A stretch of DNA of 47,792 nt from an uncultured Bacteroidia bacterium (lineage in GTDB: Bacteria; Bacteroidota; Bacteroidia; Bacteroidales; Prolixibacteraceae), in contig CAILKW010000558.1 in the NCBI GenBank assembly GCA_903834845.1, positions 1 to 47,792 of the forward strand, written 5' to 3'. Position numbers and translations under genes: made by a program. Below the pieces are notes generated by a model. It saw only the letters and a list, made by a program, of their open reading frames with translations, had not been told where the DNA came from and searched no databases. Shown here piece by piece: positions 36,614 to 46,933 of the stretch (the stretch's first letter is position 1; each line of letters starts with the position of its first letter).

Positions 36614-37261
36614 TTGGTAACAGCAGGTCCCACACACGAAAAAATAGACCCTGTTCGGTATATCGGTAATTATTCTTCCGGTAAGATGGGTTTTGCAATC
36701 GCAGAAGAATTGGCTTCGCAAGGTGCAAAAGTTATTTTGGTAACCGGACCTGTAGCGCTAAAATCCGGAAATGAAAATATTTTGCGCGTTGATGTTGTTT
36801 CAGCTGTTGAAATGAACACTCAATGCCATAGATATTTTAGAGATTGTAACGGAGCAATTATGGTTGCTGCAGTTGCCGATTTTGCACCTGTTTTAGTTGA
36901 TAATCAAAAAATTAAGCGTACTTCAGAGAATTATTTGCTTGAACTTCGACCCAATCCTGACATTGCCGAAAGTTTAGGGAAGATTAAACGAAAGGATCAA
37001 ATTCTTGTTGGATTTGCCCTCGAAACCAATAATGAAGAGAATAACGCATTTATGAAACTTCAAAAGAAAAATCTCGATTTCATTGTTCTTAATTCATTAA
37101 GTGACAGTGGTTCGGGTTTTCAGCACGACACAAACAGAATAAAAATTTTGGATAGGTCAGGAGCGATTACAACCTTCGGTTTGAAACAAAAAACGGAAGT
37201 TTCCGTTGATATTGTAAATAAATTGATTGAGATCGAAAATTCAATTTCAGGATTACCCTGA
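36614..37261 (+). CDS. coaBC: Phosphopantothenate-cysteine ligase half of CoaBC (frameshifted relative to the first half; apparent TTG start)
   Basis: VTAGPTHEKIDPVRYIGNYSSGKMGFAIAEELASQGAKVILVTGP; one extra A in the A10 tract would fuse both halves (EKKKLLNKTYLVTAGPT). Confidence 0.9.
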   Translation: MVTAGPTHEKIDPVRYIGNYSSGKMGFAIAEELASQGAKVILVTGPVALKSGNENILRVDVVSAVEMNTQCHRYFRDCNGAIMVAAVADFAPVLVDNQKIKRTSENYLLELRPNPDIAESLGKIKRKDQILVGFALETNNEENNAFMKLQKKNLDFIVLNSLSDSGSGFQHDTNRIKILDRSGAITTFGLKQKTEVSVDIVNKLIEIENSISGLP

Positions 37262-37296
37262 AATTTGTATTTTTATAGAAATTATTACGGATAAAT

Positions 37297-38202
37297 ATGC
37301 TACGAATTATTCTCATAATCACATTGTTATATTGCTCATTGGGAGTATCCGGACAGGAATTCCGATGCAATGTAAGCGTTTCGAGTTCCAGAGTTGAAGG
37401 AACTTACAAGCAGATTTTTGAATCTATGCGGACTGACATTTATGAGTTTATGAATAACCGAAAATGGTCTGGAAACGTTTTTAATACTGACGAAAGGATT
37501 GAATGTACTTTTTTTATTCAGATTACTGATCAGATTTCGGCCGATGAGTTTAAAGGAACTATGCAGGTTCAGTTAAACCGTCCGATTTTTAACTCTTCTT
37601 ATGATTCGCCAGTTCTGAATATTAAGGATAATGAAGTGCAATTCAGGTATGTAGAGTTTCAGTCAATGGAGTTTGACGAGAATTCAAATTCTAATGCGCT
37701 TACAAATATTTTGGCGTATTATGCCAATATTATTTTAGGATTCGATTATGATACTTTTTCTCCACTTGGAGGATCTGCCTATTTTCAGAAGGCTCGCGAC
37801 ATTGTTAATCGCTCACAGAATGCCCGAGAAAAGGGTTGGAGAGCATTCGAAGGGAATTTTAACCGCTTTTGGTTGGTTGAGAACCTTACCAATAAAGCTT
37901 ATGGCCCATTCCGTGAGCTGCTTTACCGTTATCATCGTTTAGGCTTGGACGTTATGGCTGAAAAACCTGATATTGGCCGTTCGGAAATTGCTGATGCTTT
38001 AAAAAATATGCAGCGCGTATATAGGTCTAAACCTGACACTTATATAAACCGTATTTTTTTTGATGCCAAATCAGATGAGCTTGTTAACATATTCTCGAAA
38101 GGAAATAATGACGAAAAAGGAAGGGTTATGATAGTTCTTACCGAATGTGATCCGTCCAACTCGGGAAAATATGAGAAAATTTTAGATCAAAAGATTTTTT
38201 AA
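37297..38202 (+). CDS. DUF4835 family protein
   Basis: QEFRCNVSVSSSRVEGTYKQIFESMRTDIYEFMNNRKWSGNVF; conserved between coaBC and recN. Confidence 0.85.
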   Translation: MLRIILIITLLYCSLGVSGQEFRCNVSVSSSRVEGTYKQIFESMRTDIYEFMNNRKWSGNVFNTDERIECTFFIQITDQISADEFKGTMQVQLNRPIFNSSYDSPVLNIKDNEVQFRYVEFQSMEFDENSNSNALTNILAYYANIILGFDYDTFSPLGGSAYFQKARDIVNRSQNAREKGWRAFEGNFNRFWLVENLTNKAYGPFRELLYRYHRLGLDVMAEKPDIGRSEIADALKNMQRVYRSKPDTYINRIFFDAKSDELVNIFSKGNNDEKGRVMIVLTECDPSNSGKYEKILDQKIF

Positions 38203-38218
38203 TACTAATCATACCCGA

Positions 38219-39871
38219 ATGTTAACACGTCTAAAAATTCAGAATTATGCCTTAATCAGGGAACTTGATGTAGATCTTCGACCCGGCTTTTCAATTATTA
38301 CAGGTGAGACAGGTGCCGGAAAATCAATTTTGCTTGGTGCTCTGTCTTTGATTCTCGGTCAAAGAGCCGATTCTTCAGTTCTGAAAGACAAAAAGGCTAA
38401 ATGTGTTGTTGAGGCTGTTTTCAAGGTTGATGTATTAGGGATTGAAGAGTTGTTTCATGCAAATGATCTTGATTATGAAAATTTTGCAATTTTTAGAAGG
38501 GAAATTAATCCAGCAGGTAAATCCCGTGCTTTTATTAACGATTCGCCTGTGATGCTTAAAACGATGCAGGATATTGGTATTCATCTTATTGATATACATT
38601 CTCAAAACCAAAATTTGGAATTGAACAATCAATCATTTCAAATGATGGTTGTTGATATCTGTGCAGGAAATCAGGAGTTGCTTTTGTCATACAAAGAAAG
38701 TTACAAAGATTATCAAAAAATATCCGGCGATTTAGAGGAGGCTGAATCTAAGTTTGAAAAATCGAAATCCGACATAGATTATTTCCAGTTTCAATTCGAT
38801 CAGTTGCACAAAGCCCTACTTGTTGCCAATGAGCAGGAGTTGCTCGAAAAGGAACTTGAGTTACTAACTCATGCTGAGGAGATTAAGTCAGTTTTGACAA
38901 ATGTATCGGAGTTACTCAATGGTGAGAATATTTCTGCACTGATCCAGCTTAAGACATCTCTTGGATTGATTATTAAATTGAACAATTTTTTACCGGAAGC
39001 TAATGGACTTTCTCAACGTTTAGAGAGTTTATATCTTGATTTAAAAGATGTTGCAGAAGAGTCTGGAGTTATTGCCGAAAAAGTGGAGTACGACCCCGAA
39101 AGAATAAGTTCAATAAATGAACGGCTTGATCTGATTTACTCATTGCAACAAAAACACCATGTGAAGACGGTTGATGACTTGATTTCACTCCGCAATTCTC
39201 TCGAATCTAAAATTATGGCTGTTTCCTCAAACGAAGATGAGATTCTCCGTCTGATACGTTTAAAAGAGCAGAAAAAAGTTGTTGTTGAAGATTTTGCTCA
39301 ACGTTTATCAGCTCAACGCCATTTAGTTACTGATGAAATTGAATCAAGGGTTCTAAAACAACTTTTACAGTTGGGAATACCGAATTCAAAGTTTAAAGTT
39401 GAAATAACACCAACCAAATCTCCCGGAATACAGGGAATGGATATCGTTAGCTTTCTTTTTACTGCCAATAAAAACGGAGTTCTTTGCGAAATAGCAAAAG
39501 TAGCTTCCGGCGGTGAAATGTCAAGGGTTATGCTTGCCATTAAAGCATTGATATCTAAATCGAAAGCATTACCAACAATTATCTTTGACGAGATTGATGC
39601 AGGTGTTTCGGGTGATATTGCCGAACGTATGGGAATAATTCTGAAAGAGATATCTGCTGATATGCAGGTTATTAATATTACTCACCTTCCACAAATTGCA
39701 GCTAAGGGTGATCATCATTTTCTTGTTTATAAGCAGGATTCTGAAAATGAAACGACTACAAGATTGAAACTTTTAACTAAATCCGAAAGGATTGAGGAGC
39801 TCGCTAAAATGCTCAGCGGCGAAAACATCACTGCTGCTGCCATTTTGAATGCGGAGGAACTATTGAAATAG
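38219..39871 (+). CDS. recN: DNA repair protein RecN
   Basis: ITGETGAGKSILLGALSLILGQRAD; VASGGEMSRVMLAIK; IIFDEIDAGVSGDIAERMG. Confidence 0.96.
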   Translation: MLTRLKIQNYALIRELDVDLRPGFSIITGETGAGKSILLGALSLILGQRADSSVLKDKKAKCVVEAVFKVDVLGIEELFHANDLDYENFAIFRREINPAGKSRAFINDSPVMLKTMQDIGIHLIDIHSQNQNLELNNQSFQMMVVDICAGNQELLLSYKESYKDYQKISGDLEEAESKFEKSKSDIDYFQFQFDQLHKALLVANEQELLEKELELLTHAEEIKSVLTNVSELLNGENISALIQLKTSLGLIIKLNNFLPEANGLSQRLESLYLDLKDVAEESGVIAEKVEYDPERISSINERLDLIYSLQQKHHVKTVDDLISLRNSLESKIMAVSSNEDEILRLIRLKEQKKVVVEDFAQRLSAQRHLVTDEIESRVLKQLLQLGIPNSKFKVEITPTKSPGIQGMDIVSFLFTANKNGVLCEIAKVASGGEMSRVMLAIKALISKSKALPTIIFDEIDAGVSGDIAERMGIILKEISADMQVINITHLPQIAAKGDHHFLVYKQDSENETTTRLKLLTKSERIEELAKMLSGENITAAAILNAEELLK

Positions 39872-39916
39872 TATTTATTAATTGGAAACCATAAGGTTTT
39901 CATAAATTGTAATTAG

Positions 39917-40762
39917 ATGGCTTTTAATTTATTAAAGGGAAAAAAAGGAATAATTTTCGGTGCATTGAACGAAAATTCGATAGCATGGAAAGTTGCGGAA
40001 AGGGCACTTGAGGAAGGGGCAACCTTTACACTTACAAATGTACCATTCGCCATCAGGATGGGTGATACTCAAACTCTGGCAGACAAATGCAACACTGTGG
40101 TAATTCCTGCTGATGCTGCAAATGTTGAAGACCTTGAAGCATTGCTTGTGAAATCAATGGAGCTTCTGGGTGGAAAACTCGACTTTATATTACATTCTAT
40201 TGGCATGTCACCAAATGTAAGAAAGGGAAGGCATTACAGTGATCTGGATTATGACTATCTTTCGAAAACACTCGATGTTTCGGCAATATCTTTTCATAAA
40301 TTATTGCAATCGGCACGAAAGCTTGATGCAATTAATGAATGGGGATCGGTGCTTGCACTATCGTATGTTGCATCTCAACGCACATTCTACGGTTATAATG
40401 ATATGGCAGATGCCAAATCGTTGCTTGAGTCAATCGCACGAAGTTTTGGATATATTTACGGCAGTGAGCGGAAGGTTCGTATCAACACAATATCGCAATC
40501 TCCAACGCCGACAACTGCAGGAAACGGTATAAAGATGTTTGGTAATTTACTCGATTTTTCAGAAAGGATGTCGCCACTTGGGAACGCCACGGCTGACGAA
40601 TGTGCTGACTATTGTATTGTTATGTTTTCGGATTTAACAAAGAAAGTTACGATGCAGAACCTTTTCCATGATGGAGGTTTTTCTTCGATGGGTATGAGTT
40701 TCAGTGCTATGGAGCAGTATAACAGAGGTTGCGATGAGGAACCAGATCACAAATTCGATTAA
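39917..40762 (+). CDS. fabI: Enoyl-[acyl-carrier-protein] reductase (NADH)
   Basis: KGIIFGALNENSIAWKVAERALEEGA; FILHSIGMSPN; SQSPTPTTAGNGIKMF. Confidence 0.93.
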   Translation: MAFNLLKGKKGIIFGALNENSIAWKVAERALEEGATFTLTNVPFAIRMGDTQTLADKCNTVVIPADAANVEDLEALLVKSMELLGGKLDFILHSIGMSPNVRKGRHYSDLDYDYLSKTLDVSAISFHKLLQSARKLDAINEWGSVLALSYVASQRTFYGYNDMADAKSLLESIARSFGYIYGSERKVRINTISQSPTPTTAGNGIKMFGNLLDFSERMSPLGNATADECADYCIVMFSDLTKKVTMQNLFHDGGFSSMGMSFSAMEQYNRGCDEEPDHKFD

Positions 40763-41025
40763 GAAAGTTACAGACGATTGATATTTTAGCTTTAATGGTT
40801 TTCTGAATGCAATTAATTCACTAAGAATACTTCAACGTGCTTAAATGCAATGATATAAATTATTTTTTTTAGGATGGAATGTACCATAAATATCGTTGAA
40901 GCTTTTTGAGTATCAGATATTTGGTAACTGATAACGATTGGGAAGTTCTGATTACAAAATTTCCATTACTAATGTAAACCAACCTACCGGCAACAACCGA
41001 CAACCAACAACCAACCAACTATACA

Positions 41026-41727
41026 TTATCTTTTGTGCAAACCACATTCCTTGGTATCGGGGCTTTCCCACCACCAACGGCCTGCTCTGATATCTTCACC
41101 AGGAAATATAGCTCTTGTACATGGTTGGCAGCCAATGCTTGGAAATCCTTTGTCATGTAATGGATTATATGGAATTCCATGTACTTTAATAAATTGTCGG
41201 ACTTCTGCTTCTGTCCAGTCCATCAATGGATTAAGTTTAATTAGTCCGTTAGCTTCATCCCATTCAATCCGCTCCATATTATGCCGGGTAACCGATTGCT
41301 CGCTGCGTAAACCGCAAATCCAGACTTCCAATCCTGCAAATGCCCGTTTTAAAGGTTCGATTTTCCTAATTTTGCAACATTGCTTTCTGTTTTCAACATT
41401 TTCAAAAAACAGGTTGATACCCTTAGTGTTAACCATCTCTTCAACCTGGTTGGCCTCAGGGAAAAAAATGCTCATTTTAATCCCGTATTTATGGTTTGTT
41501 CTGTGAATAAGGTCATAAGTCTCAGGGAAAAGTCTGCCGGTGTCGAGGGTAAAAATTTTTGTGGTTTTATCAAGCTTACAAACAAAATATGTAAGTATTT
41601 GATCTTCGATTCCAAGACTGCTTGACAAAGCGATCTTACCTTTGAATTCACTCAGAAAACCGCTAATAAGCTCTTCTGCTGTTGAGTGTTTATATTTTTG
41701 ATTGAGTGCTTCGATTTGTTTATTCAT
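41026..41727 (-). CDS. cysH: Phosphoadenylyl-/adenylyl-sulfate reductase
   Basis: FTLDTGRLFPETYDL, KQCCKIRKIEPL, GLRSEQSVTR, SIGCQPCTRAIFPGEDIRAGRWWWE, ECGLH; ATG 41727 preferred. Confidence 0.92.
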   Translation of the reverse strand: MNKQIEALNQKYKHSTAEELISGFLSEFKGKIALSSSLGIEDQILTYFVCKLDKTTKIFTLDTGRLFPETYDLIHRTNHKYGIKMSIFFPEANQVEEMVNTKGINLFFENVENRKQCCKIRKIEPLKRAFAGLEVWICGLRSEQSVTRHNMERIEWDEANGLIKLNPLMDWTEAEVRQFIKVHGIPYNPLHDKGFPSIGCQPCTRAIFPGEDIRAGRWWWESPDTKECGLHKR

Positions 41728-41910
41728 AGTTATTAATTTTTGAAGATTCTTTTTCAAGTTCTTCATCTGTTAAAAAGAATCCCTTTTTTACGGTTTTACG
41801 TCATTCTTCAATACATTTCCGAAAATCTTCAATATTTAAAACAAAAGCAGAATTTTGAGGAGCATCATTTATTACAGAATATTTAATACCAACATGTTTG
41901 CTACGAATGA
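41720..41910 (-). pseudogene. Small antitoxin-like remnant with in-frame TGA, overlapping cysH start
   Basis: RSKHVGIKYSVINDAPQNSAFVLNIEDFRKCIEE*RKTVKKGFFLTDEELEKESSKINNYE*; no ATG found. Confidence 0.3.
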
Positions 41911-41975
41911 CAAAATTAAATCAAATTTGCAATATATGCAACTTTCCCGTTAATCGTTTCCCTCTTCTAATGGTG

Positions 41976-43751
41976 TCACCTCGGCAGTGAAAACAAAAAT
42001 TCAAGTCCGCCTTCCTTTCTTTTACGTGCTGAAATTTCTCCCTTAAAGCTTAAAATTGCGTTTTTAACAATTGCAAGTCCCAAACCTGTTCCACCTTGCT
42101 TTCGTGAGCGACCTGAATCAACTCTGTAGAACCGCTCGAAAAGGCGGGATAGGTGTTCCTCATCAACACCGGCTCCGTTATCCGAAAATGAGAAATAGTG
42201 AAATGTTTGATCTTCGTGGTATCTGTTAATTGAAATGGTGATATTTTCTCCGCCGTAGTTTACTGAGTTTTCCATTAAATTTCGAAAAATCGAGAAAATT
42301 AATGACGAGTTTGCATTTACAATCACATCATCTTCAACGGTACAGGAAACTTGTATCATTTTTTGTCTGATCTGATCACTAAAACTTTCAATCGCTTCGT
42401 GAACAACCTTCTTTATCCGCACTTTTTCATGAATATACAGTTCCGAATACTCCTCAATTTTATTTAACAGAGCGATGTCGGCTACTAATTGTGTGAGTCT
42501 TTCAGCTTGATTATAAGCTTTTTCGATAAAATAAAGCTGTTTGCTTTGATCAAGATCGGGATTGTTTAGAATTGTTTCGAGATATCCCTTTACCGAAGAA
42601 ATGGGTGTCTTTAGTTCGTGAGAAATATTCGAGGTGATTTGTTGTTTCATTATGCTTCGCCGCATTAGTTGGGTTTGGTCGGCGATTAGTATTTCGAAAC
42701 TCTTATCCGGAAATATAATGCACTGAATATTAAAATGATACCCGTCTTTTTGTATTGAATAATCCATTCGTGGCAGTTCCTGAGGTTGGAAAGTTGTATT
42801 GGCAGATATCGTGTTGTCAATGAAGTCGTTTACTTTGCGAAATTCCTCCGACAGAAAGATTTTTTCAATAGAAATTGTTGTCTCTTCGGCAATTGTATTA
42901 ATGTAAAATATGAAATGGCTGTTGTTCAGAATTGCTTTTTTATTGGCCGAAAAGAAAGCAATACCTTCTTTTAGAACAAAAAGATGGCTGATTAATTTTT
43001 CCTTTTCGAGTACAAGCTCAGTCTTTGTTTTACGAAGTTGCTGGTATAACTGTATGATTTCCTGACTTATAAAGCCGAGTTCGTCTTTTGGAAAGCGGGT
43101 ATCGTCATCAATAACAATAGTTTCGTTTCGTCTTATTTTTACTGCAAAATCTTTTAATCTGGTTATTGAGTCGCCTAAATGATTCGCAATATAACTGAGT
43201 AACAAACCGAAAACAAAAAATAAAAAGATAAAAAATGGAATAAAAACCTTGTCTGCTTTGAGAAAAGCTTTTAGTTGTGTATCGTAAATTACGGCAGCTC
43301 TGATAACATAATTCTTGTATGATTTTGCATAGTAGATGTATTCTTTGTTTGTTGTTGACGAATGTCGGATATTTTCTCCGAATTCGCTGAAAAGAGCTTT
43401 TTGAAATTCGGGTCTTTCTTTATGGTTTTCCATACTATTATAATCGGATATTGTATTATCGTACAATACTTTACCTTCAAAGTTGATAACTGTAATACGA
43501 ACTTTTTCGGTCGGAACGATGTTTTTAAGACTGTCAAGTTTGGCGAAAGACACTGATTTAAGCAGCGAATAATGTTCAATGTAGCGATTTGCGAGGTCGG
43601 TATATTCATTCAATGATGTTTCGAGCTGAGCAATTCTGAAATGTTGTTCTCGTTTATTCTGGTAAAGAATAATGGAGAAAGTAAATATGGCAAAAAGAAG
43701 AAAATAATAAAAAAATAGTTTCCATCTGATTGTTTTTCTGTCGAATAGCAT
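41976..43751 (-). CDS. PhoR-like sensor histidine kinase
   Basis: NISHELKTPISSVKGYLETIL H-box; FSFSDNGAGVDEEHLSRLFERFYRVDSGRSRKQGGTGLGLAIVK. Confidence 0.93.
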   Translation of the reverse strand: MLFDRKTIRWKLFFYYFLLFAIFTFSIILYQNKREQHFRIAQLETSLNEYTDLANRYIEHYSLLKSVSFAKLDSLKNIVPTEKVRITVINFEGKVLYDNTISDYNSMENHKERPEFQKALFSEFGENIRHSSTTNKEYIYYAKSYKNYVIRAAVIYDTQLKAFLKADKVFIPFFIFLFFVFGLLLSYIANHLGDSITRLKDFAVKIRRNETIVIDDDTRFPKDELGFISQEIIQLYQQLRKTKTELVLEKEKLISHLFVLKEGIAFFSANKKAILNNSHFIFYINTIAEETTISIEKIFLSEEFRKVNDFIDNTISANTTFQPQELPRMDYSIQKDGYHFNIQCIIFPDKSFEILIADQTQLMRRSIMKQQITSNISHELKTPISSVKGYLETILNNPDLDQSKQLYFIEKAYNQAERLTQLVADIALLNKIEEYSELYIHEKVRIKKVVHEAIESFSDQIRQKMIQVSCTVEDDVIVNANSSLIFSIFRNLMENSVNYGGENITISINRYHEDQTFHYFSFSDNGAGVDEEHLSRLFERFYRVDSGRSRKQGGTGLGLAIVKNAILSFKGEISARKRKEGGLEFLFSLPR

Positions 43752-43768
43752 AATTTAGAAGTTTTAAA

Positions 43769-44455
43769 TTAAATTTCAAAATAATATCCGAAGCCGGGTT
43801 TGTTACGAATGTAACAACCATATTCTTCCATTTTTCGTCTCAAACGTGTAATATTGACATCTACTGTACGGTCAATTACAATTACGTCATTTTCCCAAAT
43901 TCGGCGTAGTATCTCCTCACGTGAGAAAATCCGGCCCGGAGTTTTGGCAAGTAAAGTGATAATCTCAAATTCTTTACGGGTGAGTTCAACTTTTTTGTCA
44001 CCGATAATAAGGCGTTTGGATTCGAAATCTATAATAATTTCACCTATGCTCATCGAAGTTGCATCCACCTTTGTTACCTCTACTTTAGCTCTTTTTAAAA
44101 CAGCTTTTACTCTTGCCTGCAATGCTCTGATAGAAAATGGCTTTGTTATATAATCATCGGCACCGAGACTAAATCCGGTTAGCAAATCGTTTTCGGTATC
44201 TCTCGCAGTTAGAAATATGATCGGTACTTCAAGTCGCATCTCCTTTCTTATCCTTTGAGCCAGACTAAATCCGGATATCTTTCCCATCATTACATCAAGA
44301 ATCAGTAAATTGTAAAGGGTGAGGTCTTTCTTTAGTGCCTCCTCTGCTGAAAAGCAAGTATCAACAAGATACCCCTCACTTTCGAGATTAAACTGCAAGA
44401 TCTCATTAAGATCCTCTTCATCTTCAACTATAAGTATCCTCTTATTCTCATTCAT
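43769..44455 (-). CDS. PhoB/OmpR-family response regulator
   Basis: ILIVEDEEDLNEILQFNLESEGY, LLILDVMMGKISGF, winged-helix VDVNITRLRRKMEEYG..RNKPGFGYYFEI. Confidence 0.94.
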   Translation of the reverse strand: MNENKRILIVEDEEDLNEILQFNLESEGYLVDTCFSAEEALKKDLTLYNLLILDVMMGKISGFSLAQRIRKEMRLEVPIIFLTARDTENDLLTGFSLGADDYITKPFSIRALQARVKAVLKRAKVEVTKVDATSMSIGEIIIDFESKRLIIGDKKVELTRKEFEIITLLAKTPGRIFSREEILRRIWENDVIVIDRTVDVNITRLRRKMEEYGCYIRNKPGFGYYFEI

Positions 44456-44457
44456 AG

Positions 44458-45156
44458 CTAATCTTTTGTTTCGTTTAGGTGATTCTGATGTCGGATATCT
44501 GTCCCTTCCATTGCATATATTGAAGCTTCGGCAACATTAGTTGCGTGATCTGCGATCCGTTCGATGCTCGAAATAATGCTGTTAATATGTATAAAGCTAA
44601 AAAGCAGTTGCTGGGTTTCTTCCGGCAATTTACTTTTTGTAATTGCCTTTCTGATTAGCTTGTGATTCATTTCGTCAACAACCTCATCATTTGTAATTGC
44701 CCATATTGCAAATTCTTTATCGCTGTTTACAAAGGATAAAATTGCTTTTTGAACCATATTTACACTAACTAAAAGCATGTTATATATAACATCCGACATG
44801 CGGTTGTATGTTTCGCCATCTTGTATCCGTGGTATAAACTTCACTATATCCATCACCAGATCACCAATTCTTTCAAGGTTAATGACAATCTGGTAGCAGG
44901 CCATCAACTTCCTAAGATCGGAGGCAACGGGTTTTTGCAGAACAATAGTATTTATGATTTTCTCACTAAGTTTTATCTCGAAATTGTCTGATTTTTCTTC
45001 ATTGATATTCAGCTCTTTCAACACTTCTTCCGAAATTGTTAGCGATCCTGAGTTAATCACTTTTTCGAGTATTGACAACTGACTCAAAATCAAGTTTGCA
45101 TAATCCTCGAAATGACTGATAATGTTCTGTATAGCACTCTCTTTTTTAATATTCAT
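44458..45156 (-). CDS. phoU: Phosphate signaling protein PhoU
   Basis: LVMDIVKFIPR, SIERIADHATNVAEASIYAMEGTDIRH. Confidence 0.93.
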   Translation of the reverse strand: MNIKKESAIQNIISHFEDYANLILSQLSILEKVINSGSLTISEEVLKELNINEEKSDNFEIKLSEKIINTIVLQKPVASDLRKLMACYQIVINLERIGDLVMDIVKFIPRIQDGETYNRMSDVIYNMLLVSVNMVQKAILSFVNSDKEFAIWAITNDEVVDEMNHKLIRKAITKSKLPEETQQLLFSFIHINSIISSIERIADHATNVAEASIYAMEGTDIRHQNHLNETKD

Positions 45157-45223
45157 AAGAAAACGTTTTTAAAAAGTAAAGGAATTTATAAAATACTACA
45201 TCCCATTTTTTCAAGGAATAAAT

Positions 45224-46006
45224 TTAGCCGAATTTTCCTGTCAGATAACCCTCTGTTCGTGAATCTTTCGGATTTGTGAACATTTTAGTTGTTTTATCAT
45301 ATTCCACTAATTCGCCAAGGTACATAAACATTGCATTATCAGATATACGTGCTGCCTGCGACATATTATGAGTTACCAAAATAATGGTGTAATTATTCTT
45401 GAGACCAACCAACAAATCTTCAATTTTGGCCGTTGAAAGTGGATCAAGTGCTGATGTTGGCTCATCCATAAGAATCACCTCTGGTTTAAAAGCCAAAGCA
45501 CGGGCAACGCAAAGTCGTTGTTGCTGACCTCCTGAAAGGAAATTGCCTTTTTTATTAAGCGAATCTTTCACCTCATCAAACAAACCAACATCATGAAGCG
45601 AACTTTCGACAATCTCGTCTTTTTGAGCTTTTTTTAATTTACTACCATTCAAATTGTATCCGGCTATCACGTTTTCGTAAATGCTCATGGTTGGGAAAGG
45701 GTTTGGTCTCTGAAAAACCATCCCAATCTTTCTACGAAGCTTAGTAGTTGACATTTCGTAAATACTGTCGCCATTTAATTTTATTTTTCCCTGAGTGTTG
45801 ATGTTGGGATACAATTCGTGCATTCGGTTGATGGCTCTGAGCAATGTACTTTTACCGCAACCCGAAGGACCCATAATGGCTGTAATGGCATTACGTTTTA
45901 CATCGGCTGTAACATCTTTAACTGCATACTTATCCTTTCCGTAAGCAATTGACAGATTGCTTATTGACAATACAGGATTCGATATTTGTAATATTTTGTC
46001 GTTCAT
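45224..46006 (-). CDS. pstB: Phosphate ABC transporter ATP-binding protein
   Basis: GPSGCGKSTLLRAINRMHELYP, LSGGQQQRLCVARALA, LMDEPTSALDP. Confidence 0.96.
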   Translation of the reverse strand: MNDKILQISNPVLSISNLSIAYGKDKYAVKDVTADVKRNAITAIMGPSGCGKSTLLRAINRMHELYPNINTQGKIKLNGDSIYEMSTTKLRRKIGMVFQRPNPFPTMSIYENVIAGYNLNGSKLKKAQKDEIVESSLHDVGLFDEVKDSLNKKGNFLSGGQQQRLCVARALAFKPEVILMDEPTSALDPLSTAKIEDLLVGLKNNYTIILVTHNMSQAARISDNAMFMYLGELVEYDKTTKMFTNPKDSRTEGYLTGKFG

Positions 46007-46034
46007 GAATTTTATGAAATTTATTTTGCGGATT

Positions 46035-46922
46035 TCAACTATATTTCATTGAGATTCGTTTTGCAATAATGTTTAAAGTTAAAACAAATCCCATTAAAAA
46101 TAGTGACGATGACCACACCAGGTCAATCATATTGGGATTATTGTAAAATTCCCAGATTTGGAGCGGTACGGCACTGGTTGGCTTAGCAATATTAAAATTG
46201 ATGGTTGTACAGCCCAGAGTAGTTAGCATAAGCGGAGCTGTTTCGCCTAATACTCTTGATATCGAGAGTAATATGCCTGTCATCAATCCACTGAATCCTG
46301 ATGGAATCATTACTTTAAGAATAATTTTATGATAAGGTACACCTAATGCTGCGCCTGCTTCTTTAATGGAAATTGCTATCATTTTCATTGTTTCTTCCGT
46401 TGATCGGATAATAAGTGGGAGCATCATAATTGCAAGTGCAACACTTCCTGCCAACGCAGAGAATCCTTTTGTTATACCTTGTACGATCCATATATAGGCT
46501 ATTAATCCCAATACTACTGATGGAACTCCCTGCAGAATATCGGTAAGGCTTCTGATAAAATTAGCATATTTTTTCCCTTGATTTTCATAAAGAAAAATCC
46601 CAATTAAGATACTTACCGGAATAGCAATCATAGATGCTACTGCTACCATCAACATGGTTCCTGTTATTCCGTTTGCAATTCCACCGGGGATGATTTCTCC
46701 GTTTCGTACAGCAGTCATAGCCTGTAGTGTATCGGGAGCAACTTTTACGAAAAAATCAATATTTATTTGTTTTAATCCTTTGATAAGTAATTCATATACA
46801 ATCAGTAAAATTGGAGATATGGTAAGGATAGACAGAGCTATAACTGTCCCAAAGAACATTTTATTTTTCAGTTCCCTCCAATTTGAACTGTCTTTATCTT
46901 CGATAATTGCTTCTCTTTTCAT
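46035..46922 (-). CDS. pstA: Phosphate ABC transporter permease PstA
   Basis: GITGTMLMVAVASMIAIPVSILIGIFLYE; EEAGAALGVPYHKIILKVMIPSG-type loop. Confidence 0.93.
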   Translation of the reverse strand: MKREAIIEDKDSSNWRELKNKMFFGTVIALSILTISPILLIVYELLIKGLKQINIDFFVKVAPDTLQAMTAVRNGEIIPGGIANGITGTMLMVAVASMIAIPVSILIGIFLYENQGKKYANFIRSLTDILQGVPSVVLGLIAYIWIVQGITKGFSALAGSVALAIMMLPLIIRSTEETMKMIAISIKEAGAALGVPYHKIILKVMIPSGFSGLMTGILLSISRVLGETAPLMLTTLGCTTINFNIAKPTSAVPLQIWEFYNNPNMIDLVWSSSLFLMGFVLTLNIIAKRISMKYS

Positions 46923-46933
46923 TATTTAATGAA

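Noticed and set aside
40977-41020. caacaacc-type low-complexity stretch near cysH
   Set aside because: Short simple-sequence tract with no regular period; no functional inference.
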